A DNA stretch of 64,000 nucleotides, from positions 186,001 through 250,000 of the forward strand of contig NZ_SUND01000004.1 in NCBI RefSeq assembly GCF_005280205.1, in the 5' to 3' direction. The position numbers and the translations under genes were made by a program. Within the stretch, counting starts at the first letter, position 1. Each line of letters opens with the position of its first letter. This DNA is from Bacillus yapensis. Its GTDB lineage: Bacteria; Bacillota; Bacilli; Bacillales; Cytobacillaceae. The notes beneath the pieces were generated by a model. The model was not told the origin of the DNA. It did not search any database and saw only the letters and a program-made list of their open reading frames with translations. Below are positions 10,597-17,681 of this stretch, one piece after another.

Positions 10597-10623
10597 AAAA
10601 ACTATCCTCCTTTTCGAAGAATA
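10597..10623 (-). terminator. Terminator-like hairpin in the leader of the metallopeptidase gene
   Basis: On the minus strand CTATTCTTC pairs with GGAGGATAG (two G-U pairs, 4-base loop) and is followed by seven T residues. It lies about 105 bases before the metallopeptidase start and after another terminator. It could be a backup terminator or a leader attenuator. Confidence 0.5.
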
Positions 10624-10751
10624 GCCCTATCCATTTCTATTTTATTTTCCACTCACAAACGATCGACAATCGCCCATCCTTTAGTTGACCAGAGATTGTT
10701 CATAAGAGATGTTTAAAACAAAGCTTAAGATTGTTCTTTTCAAGCACACAA

Positions 10752-10798
10752 ATAAAAAAAGCATACCTTTTCAGCTAAGAGCCTTTCGGTACGCTTTT
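10752..10798 (-). terminator. Terminator of the fra/YdeI-like operon
   Basis: On the minus strand, arms AAAGCGTACC and GGTATGCTTT (one G-U pair) enclose a shorter internal pairing and are followed by a run of T. It begins about 10 bases after the stop codon of the YdeI-like gene. Confidence 0.75.
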
Positions 10799-10806
10799 AT
10801 CTATTC

Positions 10807-11460
10807 TTATTCAAAATTCTTATGGGAGCCATCGCAGTTCGGCATCCTTTTGGAGTGGCCACATGTGCAATCATTGATTCCCTTCCCAGCGAGAATTTTC
10901 GGTATGTATTTTACAACCCTATCTGTACGAGTTTTAGATTGTTTAGCTTGAGAAATATTGTAAATATAGGCTTTTTGTCGCCCTGGCGTCAACCCTTCGA
11001 ATGCGGTTTTCAATTCTGGCATTTCATCCAACTTCGCTTGAAGTTCTTCTGGCATGTCGTAATCGTTTTTCTCTTTCATTTCCACCTGTAAACCGGCTTT
11101 TTCAACCTCAATCGCTTGCTTTATATAGTCTTTGATAACGGATTCCATCTCAATGATTTGTTGTATATTGGTAAAACGAATTTGGCGTGCCGACTGAACA
11201 TTTTCCGTTTGTTGAATGAGAATCCCTTGAGGATCCTTCAACAAGGCACCTTTGTGAAAAAGAAGCGCACAGTATTCTTTGAAACCATGAATTAAGACAA
11301 TGTTTTTATTATCCAACGTGTAACAAGGATGCATCCACTTAAAATCTTCAGTTAGATCGCAGTCACGAACAATCTGTCTCAGCTTCACAAATTCTTCCTT
11401 CCACGATGTAGCTTTGCTTAAAAATCCCTCAACCTTCGGATTTGTTTTACTATTTGTCAT
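10807..11460 (-). CDS. YdeI/OmdA-type DUF1801 protein with a C-terminal CDGSH iron-sulfur motif
   Basis: Residues 1-190 match the Bacillus YdeI architecture: a DUF1801 domain (ELTEDFKWMHPCYT-like, LIHGFKEYCALLFHKGALL) and an OmdA-type tail (LTPGRQKAYIYNISQAKQSKTR). The last ~20 residues add CTCGHSKRMPNCDGSH, which fits the CDGSH consensus C-x-C-x2-S-x3-P-x-C-D-G-S-H that ligates a [2Fe-2S] cluster by three Cys and one His. The gene is 32 bp downstream of fra and probably co-transcribed. Function is unknown; iron-sulfur binding is inferred from the motif. Confidence 0.8.
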   Translation of the reverse strand: MTNSKTNPKVEGFLSKATSWKEEFVKLRQIVRDCDLTEDFKWMHPCYTLDNKNIVLIHGFKEYCALLFHKGALLKDPQGILIQQTENVQSARQIRFTNIQQIIEMESVIKDYIKQAIEVEKAGLQVEMKEKNDYDMPEELQAKLDEMPELKTAFEGLTPGRQKAYIYNISQAKQSKTRTDRVVKYIPKILAGKGINDCTCGHSKRMPNCDGSHKNFE

Positions 11461-11492
11461 CTAGTAATACTCCTCTTCCATTTTTCTATCCA

Positions 11493-11861
11493 TTAACGCC
11501 AAAAATTCTGGTAATCAGCTTTATCCTCTATGTTAAAATCAATCATTTTTGTAAGCAAGTCGTAATTTACTTGATCTTTCCAAGTAATGCGGAACAAGCC
11601 TTTGGTAGAACCATAGCCAGCTTGCGCAATCTCATCAGCAAATCGGGCAATCGTGACTTCTTCAGGTGCAACGCTTATATGGTTTGTAGCTGTGGAAATT
11701 CCGATAATATAGGTACCATGATCGGTAAACATCGGTGTATTCCATTTGATTTCAGATTTCAAATGTGGGTATTTCTCTGATATCCAATCGAATATTTCCT
11801 CTAATCGTTCACGGTGATCTGGGTGGTCAATCCCTGCTAAATAGTCTTTTATAGTTTCCAT
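11493..11861 (-). CDS. fra: Frataxin-like iron chaperone (YdhG/Fra family)
   Basis: This 122-residue DUF1801 protein closely resembles B. subtilis YdhG/Fra in length and motifs (HLKSEIKWNTPMFTDHGTYI, ISVAPEEVTIARFADEI, FNIEDKADYQNFWR). Fra is known to act as an iron chaperone donating iron for Fe-S cluster and haem synthesis. The start has GGAGG seven bases upstream. It is followed by the YdeI-like gene with a CDGSH motif, which fits a shared iron theme. The symbol is assigned by resemblance. Confidence 0.8.
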   Translation of the reverse strand: METIKDYLAGIDHPDHRERLEEIFDWISEKYPHLKSEIKWNTPMFTDHGTYIIGISTATNHISVAPEEVTIARFADEIAQAGYGSTKGLFRITWKDQVNYDLLTKMIDFNIEDKADYQNFWR

Positions 11862-11997
11862 GTCGTTACCTCCAAAAACTGTCGGTTTTCTTTTAACTTT
11901 TACCTGCTCCGAAAATAGATTATCTAAAGGTATATTACTACATTTACACTATCTATAGATAGGAAAAACACTATCTTTTTACCCAATAATTACTATC

Positions 11998-12384
11998 CTA
12001 GACATTCTCCGAAACTTCTAATCGACCATTTTCTATAGATGTCCGTGTTCTGTAATTTCCCTTCGGAAAAATGAACGTCCATGGCATACTAACTTGAGCT
12101 GGAATCTTTAGTCTCGGTAGATGAAATATGTGTTCCCCGACTAGTTCTCCGTGAATACTGTATCGTAATCGATTGTTCTGAAATAAGAACGGTTCGCTAG
12201 TGAGATTATGAACTAGAACCGTCACAAGAAGATCTTGATTATGATTGATCGCTTCTCTTATTGGAGTAAAAAGTATCTTGGAATCGTTTTGATGTTTTGT
12301 GTCATTAAAGATTCTCTCGATATTAATTCTGTCCTGGGTTGACAATGCTTTGTCCCAAGACGATTCATATTGTAAGTGCTGCAT
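11998..12384 (-). CDS. SLAP-domain protein
   Basis: The 128-residue product is almost entirely a SLAP domain: WDKALSTQDRINIERIF near the N-terminus, ILFTPIREAINHNQDLLVTVLVHN in the middle and the diagnostic IPAQVSMPWTFIFPKG near residue 105. These domains occur in Bacillaceae proteins linked to the accessory Sec system and S-layer, but no secA2 is in this window and this protein has no signal peptide. I chose the ATG at 12384, eight bases after AGGTGG, over an in-frame GTG at 12396. Confidence 0.78.
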   Translation of the reverse strand: MQHLQYESSWDKALSTQDRINIERIFNDTKHQNDSKILFTPIREAINHNQDLLVTVLVHNLTSEPFLFQNNRLRYSIHGELVGEHIFHLPRLKIPAQVSMPWTFIFPKGNYRTRTSIENGRLEVSENV

Positions 12385-12488
12385 CACTAAAACCACCTTT
12401 TGTTAGGTTTAGTGTAACATAAGTTTAATCTTAAATAAGAAGAGCATTTCAAATTATCGATTCTTTTACGTATTAATATAGAGATTTA

Positions 12489-12516
12489 TTGCATATTTCC
12501 TATTTCTTTTTAATAG
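12489..12516 (+). promoter_or_regulatory. Possible promoter of the 27-aa peptide gene
   Basis: TTGCAT (12489-12494) and TAATAG (12511-12516) are spaced by 16 bases, about 30 bases upstream of the small ORF at 12550. The match to sigma-A consensus is moderate. Confidence 0.4.
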
Positions 12517-12549
12517 ATTTTATCAAAAAGGATACTAGGAGGAATAGCT

Positions 12550-12633
12550 ATGAAGAAAATTTTAATCGTAGTTGTAGTCATCCTTGTCATATTAAACGTA
12601 ATGTATTATCTAACAACCAATATTCCATCTTAG
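12550..12633 (+). CDS. 27-residue single-TM peptide
   Basis: An ATG preceded by AGGAGG at good spacing opens a 27-codon frame: MKKILIVVVVILVILNVMYY followed by LTTNIPS. It has a basic N-terminus and one strongly hydrophobic segment, like many Bacillus small membrane peptides. A terminator follows at 12660, and a plausible promoter precedes it. It resembles no family I can name, but the ribosome binding site, compact layout and terminator make it a credible gene. Confidence 0.6.
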   Translation: MKKILIVVVVILVILNVMYYLTTNIPS

Positions 12634-12659
12634 TGAATACATTTTATTCACCGAAACAG

Positions 12660-12698
12660 TAAAAGGACATACCATTAAATTGATATGCCCTTTAGTAC
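12660..12698. terminator. Bidirectional terminator
   Basis: Arms TAAAAGGaCATA and ATATGcCCTTTA form an imperfect stem between the 27-aa peptide gene and the convergent DUF4317 gene. Confidence 0.7.
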
Positions 12699-12708
12699 TA
12701 TTTCTAAA

Positions 12709-13869
12709 TTACAACTCCACTGTCTCCAGCTTGAATCCTTCCAACAACACATCTTCATCGATTTCGAGTAACAAACATTTTTTCCCGTTGAACATGATGT
12801 ATTTGACCTTTTTCATTTCCTTTGGATTGATGGATAGGTCAGCGACATGTGTGTTGATTTTAATCTTTTTCGGTACTAGGTTCGTAGCTTTGAATTCACG
12901 CGTTTCATCATCAATGATGTCTTTAAAGGCGAATTCTACTTTTTCTGTGTCGATATTTTCAACGCCACTCACTGTTAGAATTCGTTCGACATCCTTGTAA
13001 TCGAGTCTTGGCTCTTCAGCTTCCTCGCTTTCTTCAGATACCATCACGATTTTATCGATTTCTTCATACACATTCGAGATGATTTCTGTATCGACTTCGT
13101 CACCAATTACTTTTTGTAAAATAATTTCAAAGGTCGCTTTGTCTTCCTCTGCTGTAATAATCTCTTCACAATTTAGTACATCCTCGATAAAACGATAATC
13201 CGGTTGATTCGATTTTGCAGCACTATATAATATGTGATTCACGTCCGCTGCATTTTCACTAAATGCCGGGAACATAAACCCTGCCAACGGTGCAGTTAAA
13301 TTGATGATCGGATCAAGATTCGTATTTGGCTTGAATTCTCTCTCAATATAATCAAAAGTTAGGGACTTCTTCGGTTGATCCGTTTTATTCAAGCTACAGA
13401 ACACGAATTGGCTTGTATAAACTTCATCATCTCCGCCTTCTTCTGATTCAGGATCGCGCTTTCTCGCTGGTTTCTGGTATTCACCGCGAATGAAGGTAAC
13501 AACAGTGTCGAATTCATAGACCGATACCTTAAACATTTTCTCGACGATTTGTAGCATCGACTCTTTCCAGTCATCCAGGAATTCAAATTGTAGTCCTTCA
13601 TAAAGAATGGATTGTGTGCTGTTCTCCACGTCTGGAGTGAATTTCAGCTCAAATAATTTCGTATCAAGTTGCCCAGTTAGGACCTTTTTAAAATTGGCTA
13701 AAAATAATTCCTGTGCTTCTTTTTCCAACATATCAAAATGTTGGCTAACGTGCGTGTAAATCTCACCAGTTTCTTTTTTTACATAAACATTGAAGATGTC
13801 ACGGATTTGCATGTATTTGCTGTTAAGTTTAAATTGTTTTCGGATATTAGCGATGTCGTTTTTATTCAA
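12709..13869 (-). CDS. DUF4317 domain protein
   Basis: The 386-residue protein begins with the DUF4317 hallmark NKNDIANIRKQFKLNSKYMQIRDIFNVYVKKETGEI and keeps the family pattern throughout (FDMLEKEAQELFLANFKKVLTGQLDTK). There is no signal peptide or membrane segment. The TTG start is supported by GGGAG ten bases upstream. It is a single-gene unit. The family is widespread in Firmicutes, with no known function. Confidence 0.88.
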   Translation of the reverse strand: MNKNDIANIRKQFKLNSKYMQIRDIFNVYVKKETGEIYTHVSQHFDMLEKEAQELFLANFKKVLTGQLDTKLFELKFTPDVENSTQSILYEGLQFEFLDDWKESMLQIVEKMFKVSVYEFDTVVTFIRGEYQKPARKRDPESEEGGDDEVYTSQFVFCSLNKTDQPKKSLTFDYIEREFKPNTNLDPIINLTAPLAGFMFPAFSENAADVNHILYSAAKSNQPDYRFIEDVLNCEEIITAEEDKATFEIILQKVIGDEVDTEIISNVYEEIDKIVMVSEESEEAEEPRLDYKDVERILTVSGVENIDTEKVEFAFKDIIDDETREFKATNLVPKKIKINTHVADLSINPKEMKKVKYIMFNGKKCLLLEIDEDVLLEGFKLETVEL

Positions 13870-13954
13870 TTTGTCTCAACTCCCAGATCCGATTATACTT
13901 GTTTAAAATAATTTTTGTAATACTTGATTATTCTCGGAGTTTCATACCCACAGA

Positions 13955-13989
13955 AAAAAGAACTATCTTCCGGAGAAAATAGTTCTTTT
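13955..13989 (-). terminator. Terminator of the DsbA/FrnE-like gene
   Basis: Arms AAAGAACTAT and ATAGTTCTTT enclose TCCGGA-containing loop sequence and, on the minus strand, are followed by six T residues, five bases after the stop codon at 13994. Confidence 0.85.
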
Positions 13990-13993
13990 GACA

Positions 13994-14626
13994 TTATTGC
14001 TCTTCCATAACTTTTTCAAGTGCTTGAATCATCACATCAGTTGGTTGAGCACCTGTGAGAGCATATTTTTTATTCAGAAGGAAAAATGGAACTGCACGAA
14101 TTCCGTACTGTTGTGCCAATCGCTGATCAGCTCTTACTTCTTTTGTCATCTCATCGCTTGCCAGCATTTTCTCAACTTCTTCACGACTTAATCCGACTTC
14201 AACAGCCAATCCTACTAGCGTTTTATGGTCGCCGATATGTTTAGACTCAGTGAAATAGGCGCATAATATACGTTCGGTCATCTCAGACATTAAGCCCTTC
14301 GTTTTCGCAAACATCGTGAGACGATGGGCATCAAAGGTATTCGTCAAAATGAGCGTATCCATGTGATAATCAAGCCCGACTTCCTTCGCCATCTTCGTCA
14401 TGTTCTGATTACTTGCTTTTGCTTGCTCAATACTCATCCCATATTTTTTCGCTAGAAGTTCATGCATGTTTTCTTTTATATCAGTTCCCATTGTTGGGTC
14501 CAATTGGAAGCAACGATAGGTTACCTCGACTGGAGCATTTATCTGTTTAATAGCGCCATCCAGACGCTTTTTGCCAATATAGCAAAACGGTCAAGCAAAA
14601 TCCGTCCACATTTCAATCTGTAGCAT
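13994..14626 (-). CDS. DsbA/FrnE-family oxidoreductase with in-frame TGA at the first catalytic Cys position (selenoprotein candidate or interrupted gene)
   Basis: From an ATG at 14626 with AGGGGG seven bases upstream, the frame reads MLQIEMWTDFA, then TGA at codon 12 (14591-14593), then PFCYIGKKRLDGAIKQ and on to a stop at 13994 without another interruption: 210 codons, the normal length for FrnE-like DsbA proteins. In the family this position is the first Cys of the CPFC redox motif, so TGC has become TGA. Downstream motifs are intact (GIRAVPFFLLNKKYALTGAQP). Known selenoproteins use Sec at exactly such CxxC positions. Without Sec insertion, only a 169-residue fragment from 14503, lacking the active site and a ribosome binding site, would remain. 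Confidence 0.7.
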
Positions 14627-14845
14627 ATATGTACCCCCTATTCGTTATTCTTCTATAGTATACGGGGTGATTTTATGTTTTACACGTAATGTGCTTGGGG
14701 GTAAAGGAAAATAATAAAAAGGTATTTTTTAACATTTATCGAATGTATTAACAAGTATACTTCTTCATGTACCTACATATTCCAGCCCAAACACACCCCT
14801 TAAGTACACACATACATCCTATAATCAAATTTAGGAGGATTAAAT

Positions 14846-15202
14846 ATGTTAAATCAAGTATGCGTTTTAACCATTAAAGTCACAAATATGGAGGAAGCTT
14901 TAGACTTTTACACACAAGTTCTAGACTTTAGCGTCGCAAAGAAATATGGAGAGAATATCATCAGTCTTGAGCATAACGGGCTACCGCTGATTTTAGAGAA
15001 AGCAGAAAAGGTAAATGTTCCATCCTCTTCTTCCGTCTTGCTTGCTATTAACTCAAGCAATATACAAGAAGACTTCAAAAAGCTTCAAGACAAAGGTGTG
15101 AAGATTCTTTTTGACGAGCCTAAGCCATGCCCTCCTGGATACTTTTTTGTGATTGAAGATAATTCTGGAAACCAGCTTGAAATAGTTGAATTTGTTGATT
15201 GA
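14846..15202 (+). CDS. VOC-family (glyoxalase/bleomycin-resistance-type) protein
   Basis: This 118-residue single-domain VOC protein has beta-alpha-beta-beta-beta repeats starting with VCVLTIKVTNMEEALDFYTQVLDF and ending with PGYFFVIEDNSGNQLEIVEF, where the C-terminal Glu is a usual metal ligand position. AGGAGG lies seven bases before the ATG. It is transcribed alone, divergent from the DsbA-like gene, and ends in a strong terminator. Substrate unknown; possibly resistance or small-molecule detoxification. Confidence 0.85.
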   Translation: MLNQVCVLTIKVTNMEEALDFYTQVLDFSVAKKYGENIISLEHNGLPLILEKAEKVNVPSSSSVLLAINSSNIQEDFKKLQDKGVKILFDEPKPCPPGYFFVIEDNSGNQLEIVEFVD

Positions 15203-15216
15203 TTTTTGTTCATAAT

Positions 15217-15255
15217 AGACAGCTGAAATTGACATTAAAATTTCAGCTGTCTTCC
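15217..15255. terminator. Bidirectional terminator
   Basis: A 13-bp stem (GACAGCTGAAATT with AATTTCAGCTGTC) lies between the VOC gene and the convergent spore protein gene. Confidence 0.88.
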
Positions 15256-15264
15256 TACCGGCAC

Positions 15265-15525
15265 TCACTTATTTTTACTCAAATTCTCCTGCGCCATTTT
15301 CACAAGTTCCTTGACCATACCTCCGCCTAAGCGCCCGCCTACTTTCCCTGCTTCTACAGAAGTTAATCTTCCATTGTATCCTTCTTCTAAAGGAACACCT
15401 ACTTCCTTCGCTGCTTCAAATTTAGCTTGGTCAGGGTTGCTTGTACCGGCTACTTTTGCTTTTAGTTGGTCAAGTCCAGCTCTTGCTTCTGGGACTAGTA
15501 TTCGATTCCGTCTTTTACGTGCCAT
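15265..15525 (-). CDS. Alpha/beta-type small acid-soluble spore protein, extended variant
   Basis: The 86-residue protein has the SASP layout: a basic N-terminus (MARKRRNRILVPEARAGLDQLK), a germination-protease-like site region KFEAAKEVGVPL, and the DNA-binding C-terminal helix NGRLTSVEAGKVGGRLGGGMVKELVKMAQ. It is longer than the usual 60-72 residues because of about a dozen residues (KVAGTSNPDQA) inserted before the protease site. AAGGAGG is only one base before an upstream ATG at 15534 but ten before the ATG at 15525, so I use the latter. It would coat spore DNA; expression by the forespore sigma factor is expected but not shown. Confidence 0.85.
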   Translation of the reverse strand: MARKRRNRILVPEARAGLDQLKAKVAGTSNPDQAKFEAAKEVGVPLEEGYNGRLTSVEAGKVGGRLGGGMVKELVKMAQENLSKNK

Positions 15526-15635
15526 TGTTGGCATCCCTCCTTATGCTTATTTTTTCTAAAATAGAAAAATTCATGTAGGTGTTACAAGAACATATCTACC
15601 CACATTCCCTTCATACTTAAAATATGATACGATAA

Positions 15636-15649
15636 CGAATATACGTTCT
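15636..15649. promoter_or_regulatory. Candidate DinR/LexA box upstream of the AlkD-like gene
   Basis: CGAATATACGTTCT matches 12 of 14 positions of the Bacillus SOS operator CGAACRNRYGTTYC. It lies 35 bases before the start of a DNA alkylation repair gene, downstream of a TATGAT -10-like hexamer. Confidence 0.4.
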
Positions 15650-15683
15650 AGAATAAAATATATAAGAAGGGATGTTTAAAACC

Positions 15684-16391
15684 ATGGATGCTCAAACGGT
15701 TATGCAAGAACTAGAAGCACTTGGTAAGGAACGACTGAAAAAGATGTACATAAATAACGGCGCACACGAACCAGTTTTCGGAGTAGCAACAGGTGCAATG
15801 AAACCAATGAGAAAGATAATTAAGAAAGATCAGGCATTGGCCGATGAACTTTACGCGACTGGAAACTACGATGCGATGTATTTTGCTGGGGTCATTGCCG
15901 ACCCAAAGGCTATGACGGAAGAGGATTTTGACCGTTGGATGGATGGAGCTTATTTCTTTATGATCTCTGATTACGTTGTAGCCGTCACCTTGGCTGAAGC
16001 AGATATTGCACAGCAAGTAGCTGATAAATGGATTGCCTCCGGCGAAGAACTAAGAATGTCTGGCGGTTGGAGCTGCTACTGCTGGCTTCTAGGAAATCGA
16101 AAAGACTCAGAGTTTGATACAGACAAGCTTTCCAAAATGCTCGACCAAGTAAAAAACACGATTCATGATTCACCAGACACTGTGAAATCAGCAATGAATA
16201 ACTTTGTCTACACTGTTGCTATCTCTTATGTTCCACTACATGACAAGGCTGTTGAAACAGCCAATGCAATTGGTCCCGTTGAAATTTCGAAGGGTAAGAA
16301 AAAGCCAAGTGTTTCTCTCGTTTCTGAAAGAATTCAAAAAGATTTAAATCGAGGAATTCTTGGATTCAAGAGAAAATACGTAAGATGCTAA
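15684..16391 (+). CDS. DNA alkylation repair protein (AlkD-like HEAT-repeat family)
   Basis: This all-helical protein of 235 residues belongs to the AlkD-like DNA glycosylase superfamily. Typical segments are MYINNGAHEPVFGVATGAMKPMRKIIKK near the N-terminus, TGNYDAMYFAGVIADP and a central Trp-rich stretch (GGWSCYCWLLGNRK). The family removes alkylated bases by stacking HEAT-like repeats around DNA, although some members are inactive. An ATG at 15672 directly abuts the Shine-Dalgarno, so I prefer the ATG at 15684. A possible SOS box lies upstream. Confidence 0.82.
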   Translation: MDAQTVMQELEALGKERLKKMYINNGAHEPVFGVATGAMKPMRKIIKKDQALADELYATGNYDAMYFAGVIADPKAMTEEDFDRWMDGAYFFMISDYVVAVTLAEADIAQQVADKWIASGEELRMSGGWSCYCWLLGNRKDSEFDTDKLSKMLDQVKNTIHDSPDTVKSAMNNFVYTVAISYVPLHDKAVETANAIGPVEISKGKKKPSVSLVSERIQKDLNRGILGFKRKYVRC

Positions 16392-16396
16392 AAATA

Positions 16397-16424
16397 AAGA
16401 CCTTCCCATCTGCAGGAAGGTCTT
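16397..16424. terminator. Bidirectional terminator
   Basis: A perfect 10-bp stem AAGACCTTCC/GGAAGGTCTT with an 8-base loop and T-rich tail lies between the AlkD-like gene and the convergent GNAT gene. Confidence 0.9.
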
Positions 16425-16432
16425 CATTTTTA

Positions 16433-17104
16433 TTAGAATGGCTTCAATTCAATCGTTTCTTTCGCTTCCAAACTTTCGATCATCTCGACCCACTTCAAAG
16501 GTTTGTTCGATAAAACTGTATAATATCGCTTTAAAAATTTCACAACCAAATCAGCATCAATTTCCTTCACATCTGGATCGATTGTTAGGAAAGATAAATC
16601 CAACCCTTCTACCGCTTCCCCATCATTGTTCCAGGAAGGATGAACATATGGAAAATCTAAGCGTCGATAGCCCAAATGAGCCAAGACTTCACGACGAACG
16701 TAAGGGTCCATCGGTTTCACCCCACCGAACTCATGGTGCCCAACACGGTAAGGATCATAAATTTCCGCGAACATACCAAACAGTTCTTTTCCATTTGCTT
16801 CAGCTAACGCCTTCAGGTCCTCTGCCCTCTTATTCGCTAAAAATGGCCCGATCCCGAGACCTGCTTGTCCAATGATCGTGAAATCTGTCATTGCTACATT
16901 GAAATCCTCGTAATAACGATATTCTGTAGCTCCAACTACTTTTCCTTCATGGACAGCGACAAACACACGAATACCCGGGTCCTCTAATGGCTCAGCCCAT
17001 AATTCAAACTCCAAAACTTCCTCTGGGGGAAAGATATCCTTCATTAATTCATGCATCTGTACGAACAAAGGATCGTTTATATTGGTAATTCTTATGTATT
17101 CCAT
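16433..17104 (-). CDS. GNAT-family N-acetyltransferase-like protein, 224 aa
   Basis: The N-terminal 130 residues follow the GNAT pattern (INDPLFVQMHELMKDIFPPEE, VFVAVHEGKVVGATEYRYY, and GLGIGPFLANKRAEDL in the acetyl-CoA binding position). The remaining part is unusual, with conserved-looking GGVKPMDPYVRREVLAHLGYRRLDFPYVHPSW. The longer frame begins at 17152, but GGAGGT nine bases before the ATG at 17104 supports the shorter start. It follows another GNAT gene and a histidine kinase gene in the same direction. Substrate unknown. Confidence 0.75.
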   Translation of the reverse strand: MEYIRITNINDPLFVQMHELMKDIFPPEEVLEFELWAEPLEDPGIRVFVAVHEGKVVGATEYRYYEDFNVAMTDFTIIGQAGLGIGPFLANKRAEDLKALAEANGKELFGMFAEIYDPYRVGHHEFGGVKPMDPYVRREVLAHLGYRRLDFPYVHPSWNNDGEAVEGLDLSFLTIDPDVKEIDADLVVKFLKRYYTVLSNKPLKWVEMIESLEAKETIELKPF

Positions 17105-17168
17105 CTTCCATCTACCTCCCACTATGTATACATCATCATTATATACGGTCAAGGTTCAAAACGCATAA

Positions 17169-17681
17169 TCATATGTTTTTCCCCATGATCACCTGCAAAT
17201 TGCTCTCAGAAAGAACTGGCACATTGTCCTTAATCCGTTCCCAACCCTTTTTCTCGTAAAAATGAATCGCCGCTTCATTCCGTATTCCTGTCGTCAATAC
17301 GCTAGTTCTCTGTATATTATTTTCTAATAATAAGTCATGCAATTGGCTTGCAGTACTTCGACGCTGATAGTCTGGTCTCACAGCTAACTCAACAAACTCA
17401 AAGCAATCAGACAACCAAGTACCTACCTCATCCTCAGAAAAGTGCTTAACCATTTTTTGATGATAAAATTGTTCGGCTGAACTGGTGTAGCCATAAGCAA
17501 ACCCTACAATTTCACCCTCTAAGTTTTTTGCCTTAAGTCCTTTAAACCCCTCATAGCAAGCATGTTTGTTGATGTTTTGAAGCACATTTTCCTGCTCATC
17601 TAAAAACATCCTACAATAGAGCTCCGCGATTTGGGCCATGTCAGAATCATTGTAGGTAAACGGCAAATAGTCGATTCTCAT
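17169..17681 (-). CDS. GNAT-family N-acetyltransferase
   Basis: This 170-residue protein has a clear GNAT core: GEIVGFAYGYTSS (beta strands 3-4), VELAVRPDYQRRSTASQLHDLLLENN (acetyl-CoA pyrophosphate-binding R/QxxGx-like loop with the Gly replaced by Ser/Thr) and IRNEAAIHFYEKKGWERI near the C-terminus. Its ATG overlaps the kinase stop codon (ATGA), so it is translationally coupled to the histidine kinase. The acceptor substrate is unknown. Confidence 0.85.
   Translation of the reverse strand: MRIDYLPFTYNDSDMAQIAELYCRMFLDEQENVLQNINKHACYEGFKGLKAKNLEGEIVGFAYGYTSSAEQFYHQKMVKHFSEDEVGTWLSDCFEFVELAVRPDYQRRSTASQLHDLLLENNIQRTSVLTTGIRNEAAIHFYEKKGWERIKDNVPVLSESNLQVIMGKNI

Larger units (their letters stand above)
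10493..10806. other. Gene-free stretch with two minus-strand hairpins
   Basis: This interval carries the terminator of the YdeI-like gene (10752-10798) and a second terminator-like hairpin (10597-10623), plus the leader of the metallopeptidase gene. No credible ORF with a ribosome binding site was found. Confidence 0.6.
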
